Source: Paenilisteria rustica
GTDB lineage: Bacteria; Bacillota; Bacilli; Lactobacillales; Listeriaceae
Assembly (NCBI RefSeq): GCF_013820765.1
Contig: NZ_JABJVM010000004.1
Location: forward strand, 62,001 to 126,000
DNA: 64,000 bases
Direction of reading: 5' to 3'
A program made the position numbers and the translations under genes. Of this stretch, positions 36,409 to 44,656 are shown one piece after another. Positions within the stretch are counted from its first letter, which is position 1, and each line of letters begins with the position of its first letter. Under the pieces are notes generated by a model. The model did not search any database and had not been told where the DNA came from. It saw only the letters and a program-made list of their open reading frames with translations.

Positions 36409-36469
36409 AGGGAAATGAGATAAATGGCAGACATTTGTACTGCTTATGTATTGAAAGGTCGTGTTATTT

Positions 36470-37159
36470 TTGAATAGACGTTATTGGTATGTGCTACTTA
36501 CATACTTCGCTGCTTACTTTTCTTCGCTTATTGGAGCTCCGATTTTGATGGGGATTTTGCGTGCGGCAACTGATTTATCGGATAAGCAAGTCGTCACGTA
36601 TGCCTCGGTTTATTGGAGTGTTTTCAGTAATTTAGTGGCCGTAATTATTATTTGGATGCTACTTCGAAAACAACCACGAACGACGAAAATTGAAAAAGGA
36701 GAACCTGCCTCAATCGGAAAAAGTGTCGCTTATGCGTTGCTTGGTTTCGTGGCACTACTTTTCGGCCAATCGCTATCCGTTTTTATCATGGGATTATTCG
36801 GCATAAGTGGACTCTCTCCGAATACCGAAATGCTCGGTGAACTTGCCCGTGCGGTGCCATTGATGATTGTCTTCACTTCGATTTTGGCGCCAATTTTGGA
36901 AGAAATCGTTTTTCGGAAAATCATTTTCGGGGGCTTGGCGTCACGGATGAATATTCACGTTGCGGCTGTGATTAGCTCTGTTTTCTTCGGATTGATGCAC
37001 ATGGATATGACGTTCCTACTCGTTTATGTCGTGATTGGGCTCATTCTGTGTTACATTTATACGAAAACCAAACGAATCGCGGTGCCAATAGCGGCGCATA
37101 TGTTGATGAACGTATTGGCGATGGCTATGCAGTTCATTGTAGGAGGTAGCTTATTGTGA
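36470..37159 (+). CDS. ydiL: CPBP family intramembrane glutamic endopeptidase (YdiL-like)
   Basis: 229 residues from a TTG at 36470 (AAGG 11 bases upstream); a GTG at 36461 is only 2 bases from that site. Six or seven membrane helices with the CAAX-protease/bacteriocin-processing motifs EEIVFR (EExxxR), FFGLMH (FxxxH) and a third helix with HMLMN. Plasma-membrane protease whose bacterial substrates are mostly unknown. It is divergent from groESL and overlaps ydiK (GTGA), the same neighbours as B. subtilis ydiK-ydiL-groESL. Confidence 0.87.
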   Translation: MNRRYWYVLLTYFAAYFSSLIGAPILMGILRAATDLSDKQVVTYASVYWSVFSNLVAVIIIWMLLRKQPRTTKIEKGEPASIGKSVAYALLGFVALLFGQSLSVFIMGLFGISGLSPNTEMLGELARAVPLMIVFTSILAPILEEIVFRKIIFGGLASRMNIHVAAVISSVFFGLMHMDMTFLLVYVVIGLILCYIYTKTKRIAVPIAAHMLMNVLAMAMQFIVGGSLL

Positions 37160-37347
37160 AAAATCCTTTAGCTATGCAGGGACTCATTTATTTAATACTC
37201 GCCATTGTCTTTACTTATTTCGCGATTAGCCAAGTGAATACAAGCGGTTGGTCGATTATGACGTATTTAATGATTGCGATGGCTACTGTTAATTTCGTGA
37301 CTGGGATTAAGTTTGTAGCGATTGGTTTGGCGAAAAGGAAAGAGTAG
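37156..37347 (+). CDS. ydiK: Small membrane protein YdiK (DUF4305)
   Basis: 63 residues with two membrane helices (about 9-26 and 33-56) and a KRKE tail. The GTG start overlaps the ydiL stop, so translation is coupled. Family DUF4305, found next to the CPBP protease; function unknown. Confidence 0.8.
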   Translation: MKNPLAMQGLIYLILAIVFTYFAISQVNTSGWSIMTYLMIAMATVNFVTGIKFVAIGLAKRKE

Positions 37348-37362
37348 GCTTAGGCTTACTCT
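37341..37362 (+). terminator. Split terminator hairpin of ydiLK, left copy
   Basis: 22-bp hairpin-forming sequence with arms AGAGTA and TACTCT. An identical copy at 37537-37558 is followed by TTTTT. The foldback repeat copy 2 lies exactly between the two, so the left copy has lost its U-run and the right copy carries it. Confidence 0.7.
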
Positions 37363-37536
37363 CAGACTGTAGAAAAACTAAATCTCACGCAAAACCTAGC
37401 CGTTTCTCCAAACCTCAGCGTGTCGACAAATGCCTAGTTTCTAGGCAAAAGTGAGTACGGAAGCGGAGCGTACTAGAGTACGTGAGCATCGGAACGGAAC
37501 TTTTAACGACGAAAATGGGCGGTTGTCGACACACTG
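37363..37536. repeat. Foldback intergenic repeat, copy 2, with 22-bp flanking direct repeats
   Basis: 174 bp, homologous to 5271-5420. Begins CAGACTGTAGAAAAAC, contains the arm CAGCGTGTCGACAAATGCC (37416-37434) and ends with its inverted partner GGCGGTTGTCGACACACTG (37518-37536). Perfect 22-bp direct repeats flank it (37341-37362 and 37537-37558). No coding capacity. The flanks indicate that the element inserted into a terminator and duplicated it; a transposase supplied in trans is inference. Confidence 0.8.
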
Positions 37537-37562
37537 AGAGTAGGCTTAGGCTTACTCTTTTT
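37537..37562. terminator. Terminator with second copy of the duplicated hairpin
   Basis: Same 22-bp hairpin sequence as 37341-37362, followed by TTTTTAC. Separates ydiK from the converging glycosylase gene. Confidence 0.7.
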
Positions 37563-38631
37563 ACATACCTTCATATTGAATTTCAGCGGCTTGTTTCTCT
37601 AGTCGTGATGCAAAGCGTTCTAGTTCTTGCTTGATTTCAGTCTCAAAACATGACTCTTCAAAGTAGGAAATCGTGAATTGTAGGTTTTCTTTTTTCCATT
37701 CGTATTTCCATAGTCCGATGGCGCGGTTTCCTGCTATGATAATCGCGGAGCAGTGGCCATTGACTGTCCAGGCTGATTTTCGCTGTGCTTCTGTCATTAT
37801 CCATGTTGGATCTTTATAGGCGATCACGGATTGGTCGAATTTTCCTGATAAAAATACTTTTTCGGACGCTGGTACGGTTTGTTCGCCTTTTAGCGCATGA
37901 TAGGTTTGGCCTTCTAGCGTGAATGTGTCGATTTCTGCTACCAGCCTTGCTATCGCTGGTTTTATTTCACCGATGTTCAAACCACTCCAATGTCTGAAAT
38001 CATCCCAAGTCGCGGGACCATATCCTGCTAAATAGCGGCGTATCAGCGTCATCATTGCCTCGATATCTTGCTCAGGATTACTCGTCCACGTTTTATAATT
38101 GCCTAATCGCATGCGGTGGCTGTAATTTCTGATTGTATCGCTTGATGGCAGAAGATATAAAATGCCTTGTATCGCTGATTGTGCAATGATTGCGGATCTG
38201 ATTTGCGCGGAATAATCGCCAATAATCGCCTCTAGTTCCTTACGACTCACCACTTCTTGATTTCTTCCAATCTTGTCTATTTCCCCCAAAATCGACTCTA
38301 AATCAATGCCTTCTTTTTTACAAAGTCGGTGTACAATATTCGCCCGTGTTCCAAAAACGCGGAACACCATTTCCCAATCCTCTACTAAAAAAGTATGGAG
38401 TGTCAATCGGTTTGCCCAAATTTTAATGACTTGGTTATCTTCAAAGAATTGTTCTGCGTCACGCCAACTCATGTCTACATGTTGCAAAAAGTTCACGAGT
38501 GCTGGTTGATGATTTTGTGATTGTAGGGCGATTGCTTGGTTCATGAATGTTGTTGGCTCTGTGAATGGTTTATTCATTCCAAGTTTGCTAAGTCTTATTT
38601 GCGTTATTTCTGCTTTTGTGAACAATGTCAT
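37561..38631 (-). CDS. AlkZ/YcaQ-like winged-helix DNA glycosylase family protein
   Basis: 356 residues of the HTH_42 (PF06224) family. The N-terminal ALQSQ (Gln 37-Ser-Gln 39) sits where AlkZ-type enzymes carry their catalytic QxQ motif. Further along are RLTLHTFLVEDWEMVFRVFG and RRYLAGYGPATWDDFRHWSG, the family core. Characterised members unhook interstrand crosslinks or excise bulky alkyl adducts (E. coli YcaQ, Streptomyces AlkZ). Its start overlaps by 4 nt the stop of an AadK-like nucleotidyltransferase, so the two are coupled. Activity on crosslinks is inference. Confidence 0.75.
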   Translation of the reverse strand: MTLFTKAEITQIRLSKLGMNKPFTEPTTFMNQAIALQSQNHQPALVNFLQHVDMSWRDAEQFFEDNQVIKIWANRLTLHTFLVEDWEMVFRVFGTRANIVHRLCKKEGIDLESILGEIDKIGRNQEVVSRKELEAIIGDYSAQIRSAIIAQSAIQGILYLLPSSDTIRNYSHRMRLGNYKTWTSNPEQDIEAMMTLIRRYLAGYGPATWDDFRHWSGLNIGEIKPAIARLVAEIDTFTLEGQTYHALKGEQTVPASEKVFLSGKFDQSVIAYKDPTWIMTEAQRKSAWTVNGHCSAIIIAGNRAIGLWKYEWKKENLQFTISYFEESCFETEIKQELERFASRLEKQAAEIQYEGM

Positions 38632-39452
38632 CCCTCCTGTATGTCTCTTAATAAGCGCTTCATTCCTTCTATTTTAGCTGTTGGCAGTTCAAATTGGTAA
38701 TGTTGGCTGATAAAATGTGATACTTCTTCAAATAAGGCGATTTCTGCCCACATGGCTTGCCAGTTTGCCGCTAATGAGTAATCTGGAAAAATTGATGGGA
38801 AACGCTTAAGATTACTCGGTTCCATCCAACTTTCAATTTTGCGGCCTGAAAAGAAGACATCCCGTTCATGGATGCGCGCTTGCTCTTCTAGGAATGGTAA
38901 CAGGTAATTATCGCGTATTCCTGCTTGGATGCTCTGCACAAACCAGATTTCTTCACGTTTTAAGAACTTAGCTACGTAATGTAACTCGAACCAGAATTCG
39001 TTTACGATGTGATCGAAATATGATTTTTTCATCGAGATATACTTCTTTTCGCATAGGCACAAGTTGATTTGTTCTGTATGCCTGTCTTTATCCAGCAAAA
39101 TTTCCATTTTTTCATAGTACGGGAATGGCTTTTCTAAGTAAGCAATTGGCCAGAAGGAAAAATCGACTTTGACGCCGTTTTGGAAGAGCACGAGTTGAGT
39201 TGCCACTTCCCCTGCTGGGGAATCCATATGTAGCTGATTTTCAATGAGCACGTCGCCGATTTCTGCGAGCCAGTCTACCGTTTTCCCGAATGACACGTCT
39301 CCTGTGAACCAGACGTTGATGTCTAAGTCTGACAGTTGATCCACGCCTTGCTGTTTTGCAAGTGAGCCTTCTAAAACGAGTGCACAAACCTGCTCCTGTT
39401 GCTCGCCCCATAGGATAATTTTTTCTACTATTTCTGTTCTTTTCAAATTCAT
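38628..39452 (-). CDS. Aminoglycoside 6-adenylyltransferase-like nucleotidyltransferase
   Basis: 274 residues of the AadK/PF04439 family. Nucleotidyltransferase motif LEGSLAKQQG...SDLDINVWF (Gly-Ser 29-30; Asp 42 and Asp 44) with a third acidic strand KVDFSFWP, and a C-terminal helical domain ending in the FWFELHYVAKFLKREEIWF region. AadK enzymes adenylylate streptomycin, but many chromosomal members have no tested activity. First gene of a coupled pair with the AlkZ-like gene. RBS is weak (GGGGGCTGACTTC region). Confidence 0.82.
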   Translation of the reverse strand: MNLKRTEIVEKIILWGEQQEQVCALVLEGSLAKQQGVDQLSDLDINVWFTGDVSFGKTVDWLAEIGDVLIENQLHMDSPAGEVATQLVLFQNGVKVDFSFWPIAYLEKPFPYYEKMEILLDKDRHTEQINLCLCEKKYISMKKSYFDHIVNEFWFELHYVAKFLKREEIWFVQSIQAGIRDNYLLPFLEEQARIHERDVFFSGRKIESWMEPSNLKRFPSIFPDYSLAANWQAMWAEIALFEEVSHFISQHYQFELPTAKIEGMKRLLRDIQEG

Positions 39453-39676
39453 GAAGTCAGCCCCCTTCTCATTACCTCTATTATGATAGAAAATCTTTTG
39501 TAAGTCGATGATTTTTATCTTGAGATTAGATATTGTATATTTTTACAAACGTAACATTTACACATCTTTCCTTACTAAAAAGCGAAAAAGCTAAGAAAGA
39601 TTCTTTAAATTGACACATTTATTGGAAATTTTTCGTGGTAATATTAGTATATAAATATAAAAAAAGAGGTGGTCCA

Positions 39677-41512
39677 ATGGTTAAATACTTTAGAAATGTA
39701 AAAGAATTTGGCGCTATAGGGGATGGAAAAACAGATGACACGCGTGCTATACAAAATGCTATTATTCAGGTCGCTGGAAATGATGGTGGGTTATATTTTC
39801 CAAATGGCAACTATCGAATAGATGGTTCTATCGATCTCCTTTCAAAACTACACATCAAAGGTAGCGGGGAAGCATGTCTCGATTTCTCTCAACGCAAATA
39901 TTTTTCGACAGATCGTTATTTGATAGCCGGTGTTGGAGCAGCCACAGAAGTAGCAAGAATAAAGAGTACATTGAAAGGAACAGATGCTTTCACAATACAC
40001 CCCAACAAAGTAAGCGCTTTAAAAGAAGGTGATTTAATTGGCTTAGCCTCCCCTGAAAAACAAGTAAGTGAAGGTGGGAGTATACAGTTAGGCGAATTAG
40101 CTCGAATCCAAGCCATTTCTGCGGATGCCATAGAACGAGTCTACCGAATGACCCACGAATATCACCATTCCTACCCTACTGATACGATTGTTTATAAAAT
40201 CAACCCTATTGAGGATGTAACTTTGGAGGGGCTTCATTTCAAAGGAAAAGGAAAAAATAGCGTCTATCGAGAAACAACGAAAAAAATGGATATAGGCGAC
40301 TTTGGAATTGGTATCATCTATGGAGAAAATGTACATGTGAAAGATTGTGTTTTCAATGATTTAGATCGTCTGCACCTTGAATTTAAAAGTTGCTATCAAT
40401 TCAGCGCAACTGGTAATTATCATTACACTCAAAAATTGACATACTTTGATACGAAACTAAATCGTGTTCGAAGCTTTACAGAAAAAGATGGCGATGATTT
40501 TACGACTACTAATTCACCAGCTTTACAATATCAAATTCGTGTCGCAGATGCTTGTTATGACGGCTATATTTCTAATTGTTACGGTGAAGGTTCGCGTCAT
40601 ATGTTTAATTTAGGGTACTCCGATAGTTGGTTTGCTGATGGAGGTATATCGAAAGAGCAACCAGTTTTCGGATTTTCACACCATATCAATATTATCAACT
40701 GTGTTTCGACAGGAAGCACACTAGCCGCTTTTGCTTCACATGATTGTAGTCAGCATATTTTATTTAACGGTTGTCGCGCAGAGGCTGGCTGGGCCTATGG
40801 ATTCGATTTTCGGTCTGACCACATAACGATGAAAAATTGTGTCGCCACTGAATGCATGTATGGAGCCATTCTTCGCGGTCCTTTTTCAAATGTTTTTATT
40901 AAAAACAATGAATTTATTCGCTCAGCGCATTCAGGAATTATCTTTGGTGGGGATTCGGAGCAAGATCATGGTGAAGTTATCATTTCAGATAATTACTTTG
41001 AAGCTGGGTTACAGGGCATTTATCTCTATAGCAGCCTAGCCAACAGTACACCGAAAGGAAGCGGTCACTTTCTTATTAAGGATAATGTGCTAATCGGCAT
41101 GACAGTTACTAAAGAAGGTTACTCCAAGCATTGGGGCAGAGGCGCTATTTGTATTTCCTATTTAGGTGCTCCTTATCAATTCAATATTATGGACAATTAT
41201 CTAGATCGATTTCAAATCAGTCCAGAGACGCCACAAAATGACGGTAACAATGTGGCGAGTGTCTTTTTGCGAGGCTGTGATGTAGTTCTATTGAAAAACA
41301 ATACCATTAGTCGGACAACAAAGGGCATCGGGGCGGATAATACGAGAGAGATGACTTTATTGGATAACGTCTTTAAACAGATGGAGAGTATAAATCAAGT
41401 AGTAGAAGTATCCGGAAAAAATCTAAATAAAAATAGCTACTTTCTTCAAAATAATAGCTATTCTACTGTGGAAACTGGTTCATTTTCTGAGTTCACAAAG
41501 ATTACAATATAG
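39677..41512 (+). CDS. Right-handed beta-helix protein without signal peptide (pectate-lyase superfamily)
   Basis: 611 residues from the ATG at 39677 behind AGAGGTGG; the 14 codons upstream in the open frame are not credible. The opening FGAIGDGKTDDTRAIQNAI is the classic start of PF12708 (pectate lyase 3) proteins, including phage tailspikes and glycoside hydrolases of family 28/55 type. Beta-helix turns continue to the end (ITMKNCVATECMYGAILR, NVFIKNNEFIRSAHSGIIFG, VVLLKNNTISRTTKGIGADN). No signal peptide, anchor or membrane segment, so it is cytosolic, phage-derived, or exported by another route. Stands alone between its own promoter region and a terminator. Confidence 0.82.
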   Translation: MVKYFRNVKEFGAIGDGKTDDTRAIQNAIIQVAGNDGGLYFPNGNYRIDGSIDLLSKLHIKGSGEACLDFSQRKYFSTDRYLIAGVGAATEVARIKSTLKGTDAFTIHPNKVSALKEGDLIGLASPEKQVSEGGSIQLGELARIQAISADAIERVYRMTHEYHHSYPTDTIVYKINPIEDVTLEGLHFKGKGKNSVYRETTKKMDIGDFGIGIIYGENVHVKDCVFNDLDRLHLEFKSCYQFSATGNYHYTQKLTYFDTKLNRVRSFTEKDGDDFTTTNSPALQYQIRVADACYDGYISNCYGEGSRHMFNLGYSDSWFADGGISKEQPVFGFSHHINIINCVSTGSTLAAFASHDCSQHILFNGCRAEAGWAYGFDFRSDHITMKNCVATECMYGAILRGPFSNVFIKNNEFIRSAHSGIIFGGDSEQDHGEVIISDNYFEAGLQGIYLYSSLANSTPKGSGHFLIKDNVLIGMTVTKEGYSKHWGRGAICISYLGAPYQFNIMDNYLDRFQISPETPQNDGNNVASVFLRGCDVVLLKNNTISRTTKGIGADNTREMTLLDNVFKQMESINQVVEVSGKNLNKNSYFLQNNSYSTVETGSFSEFTKITI

Positions 41513-41566
41513 AAAAATTTCTTTGAGAAGCCTCCATAAAACGTGATCCCTTCTTCATAGTAAGCA

Positions 41567-41630
41567 TAAAAATACCTCGTATCGGTGGGATAATATATAT
41601 CGCCAACCAATGCGAGGTATTTGTTTATTA
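41567..41630. terminator. Bidirectional terminator between beta-helix gene and rex
   Basis: Stem AAATACCTCGTAT/ATGCGAGGTATTT (one G-U pair) with a structured 27-nt loop; T-rich on both strands. Confidence 0.85.
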
Positions 41631-41641
41631 AATCATCTAGT

Positions 41642-42283
41642 TTATTTGTTCGGATAATTCTCTAGGAAGTAAATCAATGTTTGTAGTTCGGTTGTTAGAT
41701 CAATATGATGCACGCGAACATGTTTTGGTACGCTAATACGTGCTGGTGTGAAGTTTAGAATTCCTTTCACATCGGCTTCTAGCAAGCGATCTACGGTTGT
41801 TTGTGCTTCGTCGGATGGCACTGTCAAAATAACGACTTCGACTTTGTTCTCCTTCAGCAAATCTTGCATGTCGTTTAAGTGAAAAATTGGAATATCTTGT
41901 TGCACCGTTCCAACTTTATTTGCGTCAACGTCAAATGCTGCGACAATTTTTATATTATTATTTTTCATGAAATTGTAGTGTAATAGTGCGGTCCCCAAAT
42001 TACCAACACCGATAATGGCTACGTTCGTTTGCTTGTCTTGGCTCAGCGTCTTGCTAAAGAAGTCCAAAATGTAGGACACGTTATAGCCGTAGCCTTTCTT
42101 GCCTAGTGCTCCAAAATAGGAGAAATCGCGACGAATCGTTGCTGAATCAACTTTCACAGCCTCGCTTAATTCTGCGGATGATACGCGTTCTTTTCCTGAT
42201 TCATGCAAATATTTCAAATAGCGGTGGTACAGCGGCAAACGCTTTGCTGTGGCTTGTGGAATCTTGCCCGTTTCCTCGATCAT
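41642..42283 (-). CDS. rex: Redox-sensing transcriptional repressor Rex
   Basis: 213 residues, full length. N-terminal winged helix ([38 protein letters not shown]) and C-terminal NAD(H)-binding Rossmann domain ([16 protein letters not shown], about 90-105). Senses the NADH/NAD+ ratio and represses fermentation and respiration genes. Divergent from ydiF, the same neighbourhood as in B. subtilis. Confidence 0.97.
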   Translation of the reverse strand: MIEETGKIPQATAKRLPLYHRYLKYLHESGKERVSSAELSEAVKVDSATIRRDFSYFGALGKKGYGYNVSYILDFFSKTLSQDKQTNVAIIGVGNLGTALLHYNFMKNNNIKIVAAFDVDANKVGTVQQDIPIFHLNDMQDLLKENKVEVVILTVPSDEAQTTVDRLLEADVKGILNFTPARISVPKHVRVHHIDLTTELQTLIYFLENYPNK

Positions 42284-42661
42284 GTGTGTTTCCCTTCTTC
42301 CTTTTGATTTGTGAGTGGACAGTTGCTTTCGCGCGCCATCCTTGTGCTACTAAACATGGAGATTTAACAAAAACGATTGCGCTAATTCATATCGTTGTTC
42401 ATTTCACATGCTTGCTTATTCACTATAAACATTTCACATAGATTTCACAATGTTTTTGCTCAAATGTTATGTTACTATTTTGTTACAACGCTTGTTGGAT
42501 TCCATTATACAGCAAAAGATACCAGATTGCTAGTGATTTCACAAAGAAAAGTTTGTGAATTATTATACCGTAAGCGTTTCCTTTCTCAAGACATTGCTTC
42601 TCGCCTTGCTTTACGATAAACTAGGAAGAGATAGATCTTTGAGATGAAGGAGAAATTAGAA
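42284..42661. other. Divergent regulatory region between rex and ydiF
   Basis: 378 bp. Contains the upstream regions of both genes, three TTTCACA-type half sites around 42415-42450, and a perfect palindrome at 42538-42559 (separate entry). No gene. Confidence 0.5.
42538..42559. promoter_or_regulatory. 22-bp palindrome in the rex-ydiF region
   Basis: TTCACAAA-N6-TTTGTGAA, perfect 8-bp arms. The half sites are those of Rex boxes (TTGTGAAW4TTCACAA) but in the opposite arrangement, so binding by Rex is uncertain. It may be an operator for ydiF or rex, or a weak hairpin. Confidence 0.4.
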
Positions 42662-44608
42662 ATGATACTTTTACAAGTGCAACAGATTGTCAAAAACTTT
42701 GGCGCTGAAACGATATTAGAAAATATAAAATTAGAAGTGCAGACGAATGATCGGATTGCGCTAGTTGGTCGAAATGGTGCGGGTAAATCCACGCTTTTAA
42801 AAATTATTGCTGGGCAAATTAGTTATGATGGTGGCACGATTTCGAAGCCGAAACATGTCCAAATTGGTTATTTAGCGCAAAATACTGGCCTTGAATCTTC
42901 GAAAACGATTTGGAATGAAATGCTGGATGTGTTTACAGGACTGCGAGCGATGGAACAGGACTTGCGCGCGCTTGAGACGCGGCTTGGTGACCCTGCTATT
43001 TATGAGAATAAGGAGCAGTATGAGCAAACAATGAAGGAATACGACCAATTGCAGCATGCGTTTAAGGAGCAAGGGGGTTACCAATACGAGGCCGATATTC
43101 GGTCTGTCTTGCACGGTTTGCGTTTTTTCGAAGCGGATTATGAGAAACTGATTGAATCCCTCAGCGGTGGTCAGAAAACGCGACTTGCTTTGGCGAAACT
43201 GCTTCTGGCGCGCCATGATATTCTGATTCTCGATGAGCCGACGAACCATCTGGACATCGCGACGCTTTCTTGGCTCGAGTCTTACTTGCAGAACTACAAG
43301 GGTGCGCTACTCATTGTGTCGCATGATCGGTATTTCCTGGATAAGGTCGTGAATCAGGTGTACGAAATTAGCCGTACGCAGATTGATCGTTATGTTGGGA
43401 ACTACTCGCGCTACCTCGTTCAGAAGCAAGCGAAGTTGGAGCAACAATGGAAAGAATTTGATAAACAGCAGGATAAAATTTCAAAATTAGAAGATTTTGT
43501 GGCGCGAAATATCGTTCGGGCTTCAACGACAAAACGGGCGCAGAGTCGCCGGAAACAGTTGGAGAAATTAGATCGGCTAGACCGCCCGCAAGGTAGTGAG
43601 AAAACAGCCCATTTTGGTTTCCAATTTGACCGGGCTAGTGGTAAGGATGTCCTTTTTGTGGAGGATTTGGCGATTGGTTATGCGGTTGATAAGCGTGTTT
43701 CTGAAAAACTGACTTTCGATATGAAACGTCATGAAAGTATTGCGCTCGTTGGGCCGAATGGGATTGGGAAATCGACGTTGCTCAAAACATTGATTAGAGA
43801 CATTCCTCCGCTTTCTGGTGAGTTTCGCTTTGGTACCAACGTTCAGATTGGTTATTATGATCAAGAGCAGGCGAAACTGAATTCCAATAAATCGATTTTG
43901 CACGAGCTTTGGGATGATTATCCTGAACTAAATGAGCAGGCGATTCGCACGACATTGGGGAATTTCTTATTTTCTGATGATGATGTTTTGAAGGTGGTCA
44001 ATACGCTCAGTGGTGGCGAGAAGGCGCGTGTTGCCCTTGCAAAATTGACGTTGATTGGTGCTAATTTGCTGATTCTGGATGAGCCGACGAACCATCTGGA
44101 CATTGAGAGTAAAGAAGTTTTGGAGGCAGCGTTGATTGATTTTGAGGGGACGATTTTGTTCGTATCGCATGACCGGTATTTTATCAACCGTATCGCTTCC
44201 AAAATTGTTGAGATGCATCCGGAGCACGCGCAGGTTTACCTCGGCGATTACGATTATTATCAGGATAAAATCGCAGAGCAAAAGGAACATGCGCGACTTG
44301 ATGCGTTGCAAAAACAACAGACGAACCCTGAGGAGAAGCAATTAGCAACGAATAAGCAGGCGTATCATTTGGATAAGGAACAGCAAAAAGTGATGCGTCA
44401 GAAAAAGCGTAAATTAGAGGAAATCGAGGAACGTATGGAAGAAACCGACCTCAAAATAAGCGAGATTGAGCAAGAGCTCTTGGATCCAGCTGTATATCAA
44501 GATCATGAAGCTGCTTATGAACGGACAGAGCAGCTCGACCTTCTGAAACAATCAAGTGAGAATTTAATGGAGGAATGGACGATTCTGAGTGAGGAATTGG
44601 AAGAATAA
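42662..44608 (+). CDS. ydiF: ABC-F family translation factor YdiF-like
   Basis: 648 residues from the ATG at 42662 (AAGGAG nine bases upstream, which overlaps the longer frame's start). Two ABC domains: Walker A GRNGAGKST and GPNGIGKST, signatures LSGGQKTRLALAKLL and LSGGEKARVALAKLT, both with DEPTNHLDI. A charged linker and a C-terminal coiled coil (about 560-645) are typical of Uup/EttA-like ribosome-associated housekeeping ABC-Fs, not drug-resistance types. Adjacent to rex as in other Bacilli. Confidence 0.92.
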   Translation: MILLQVQQIVKNFGAETILENIKLEVQTNDRIALVGRNGAGKSTLLKIIAGQISYDGGTISKPKHVQIGYLAQNTGLESSKTIWNEMLDVFTGLRAMEQDLRALETRLGDPAIYENKEQYEQTMKEYDQLQHAFKEQGGYQYEADIRSVLHGLRFFEADYEKLIESLSGGQKTRLALAKLLLARHDILILDEPTNHLDIATLSWLESYLQNYKGALLIVSHDRYFLDKVVNQVYEISRTQIDRYVGNYSRYLVQKQAKLEQQWKEFDKQQDKISKLEDFVARNIVRASTTKRAQSRRKQLEKLDRLDRPQGSEKTAHFGFQFDRASGKDVLFVEDLAIGYAVDKRVSEKLTFDMKRHESIALVGPNGIGKSTLLKTLIRDIPPLSGEFRFGTNVQIGYYDQEQAKLNSNKSILHELWDDYPELNEQAIRTTLGNFLFSDDDVLKVVNTLSGGEKARVALAKLTLIGANLLILDEPTNHLDIESKEVLEAALIDFEGTILFVSHDRYFINRIASKIVEMHPEHAQVYLGDYDYYQDKIAEQKEHARLDALQKQQTNPEEKQLATNKQAYHLDKEQQKVMRQKKRKLEEIEERMEETDLKISEIEQELLDPAVYQDHEAAYERTEQLDLLKQSSENLMEEWTILSEELEE

Positions 44609-44612
44609 CATG

Positions 44613-44656
44613 AAAACAGGTTGCATCCATGAAACACGATGCAACCTGCTTTTTTA
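44613..44656. terminator. Bidirectional terminator between ydiF and kup
   Basis: Perfect stem CAGGTTGCATC/GATGCAACCTG with a 10-nt loop, followed by CTTTTTT on the plus strand and preceded by AAAA. Confidence 0.9.
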
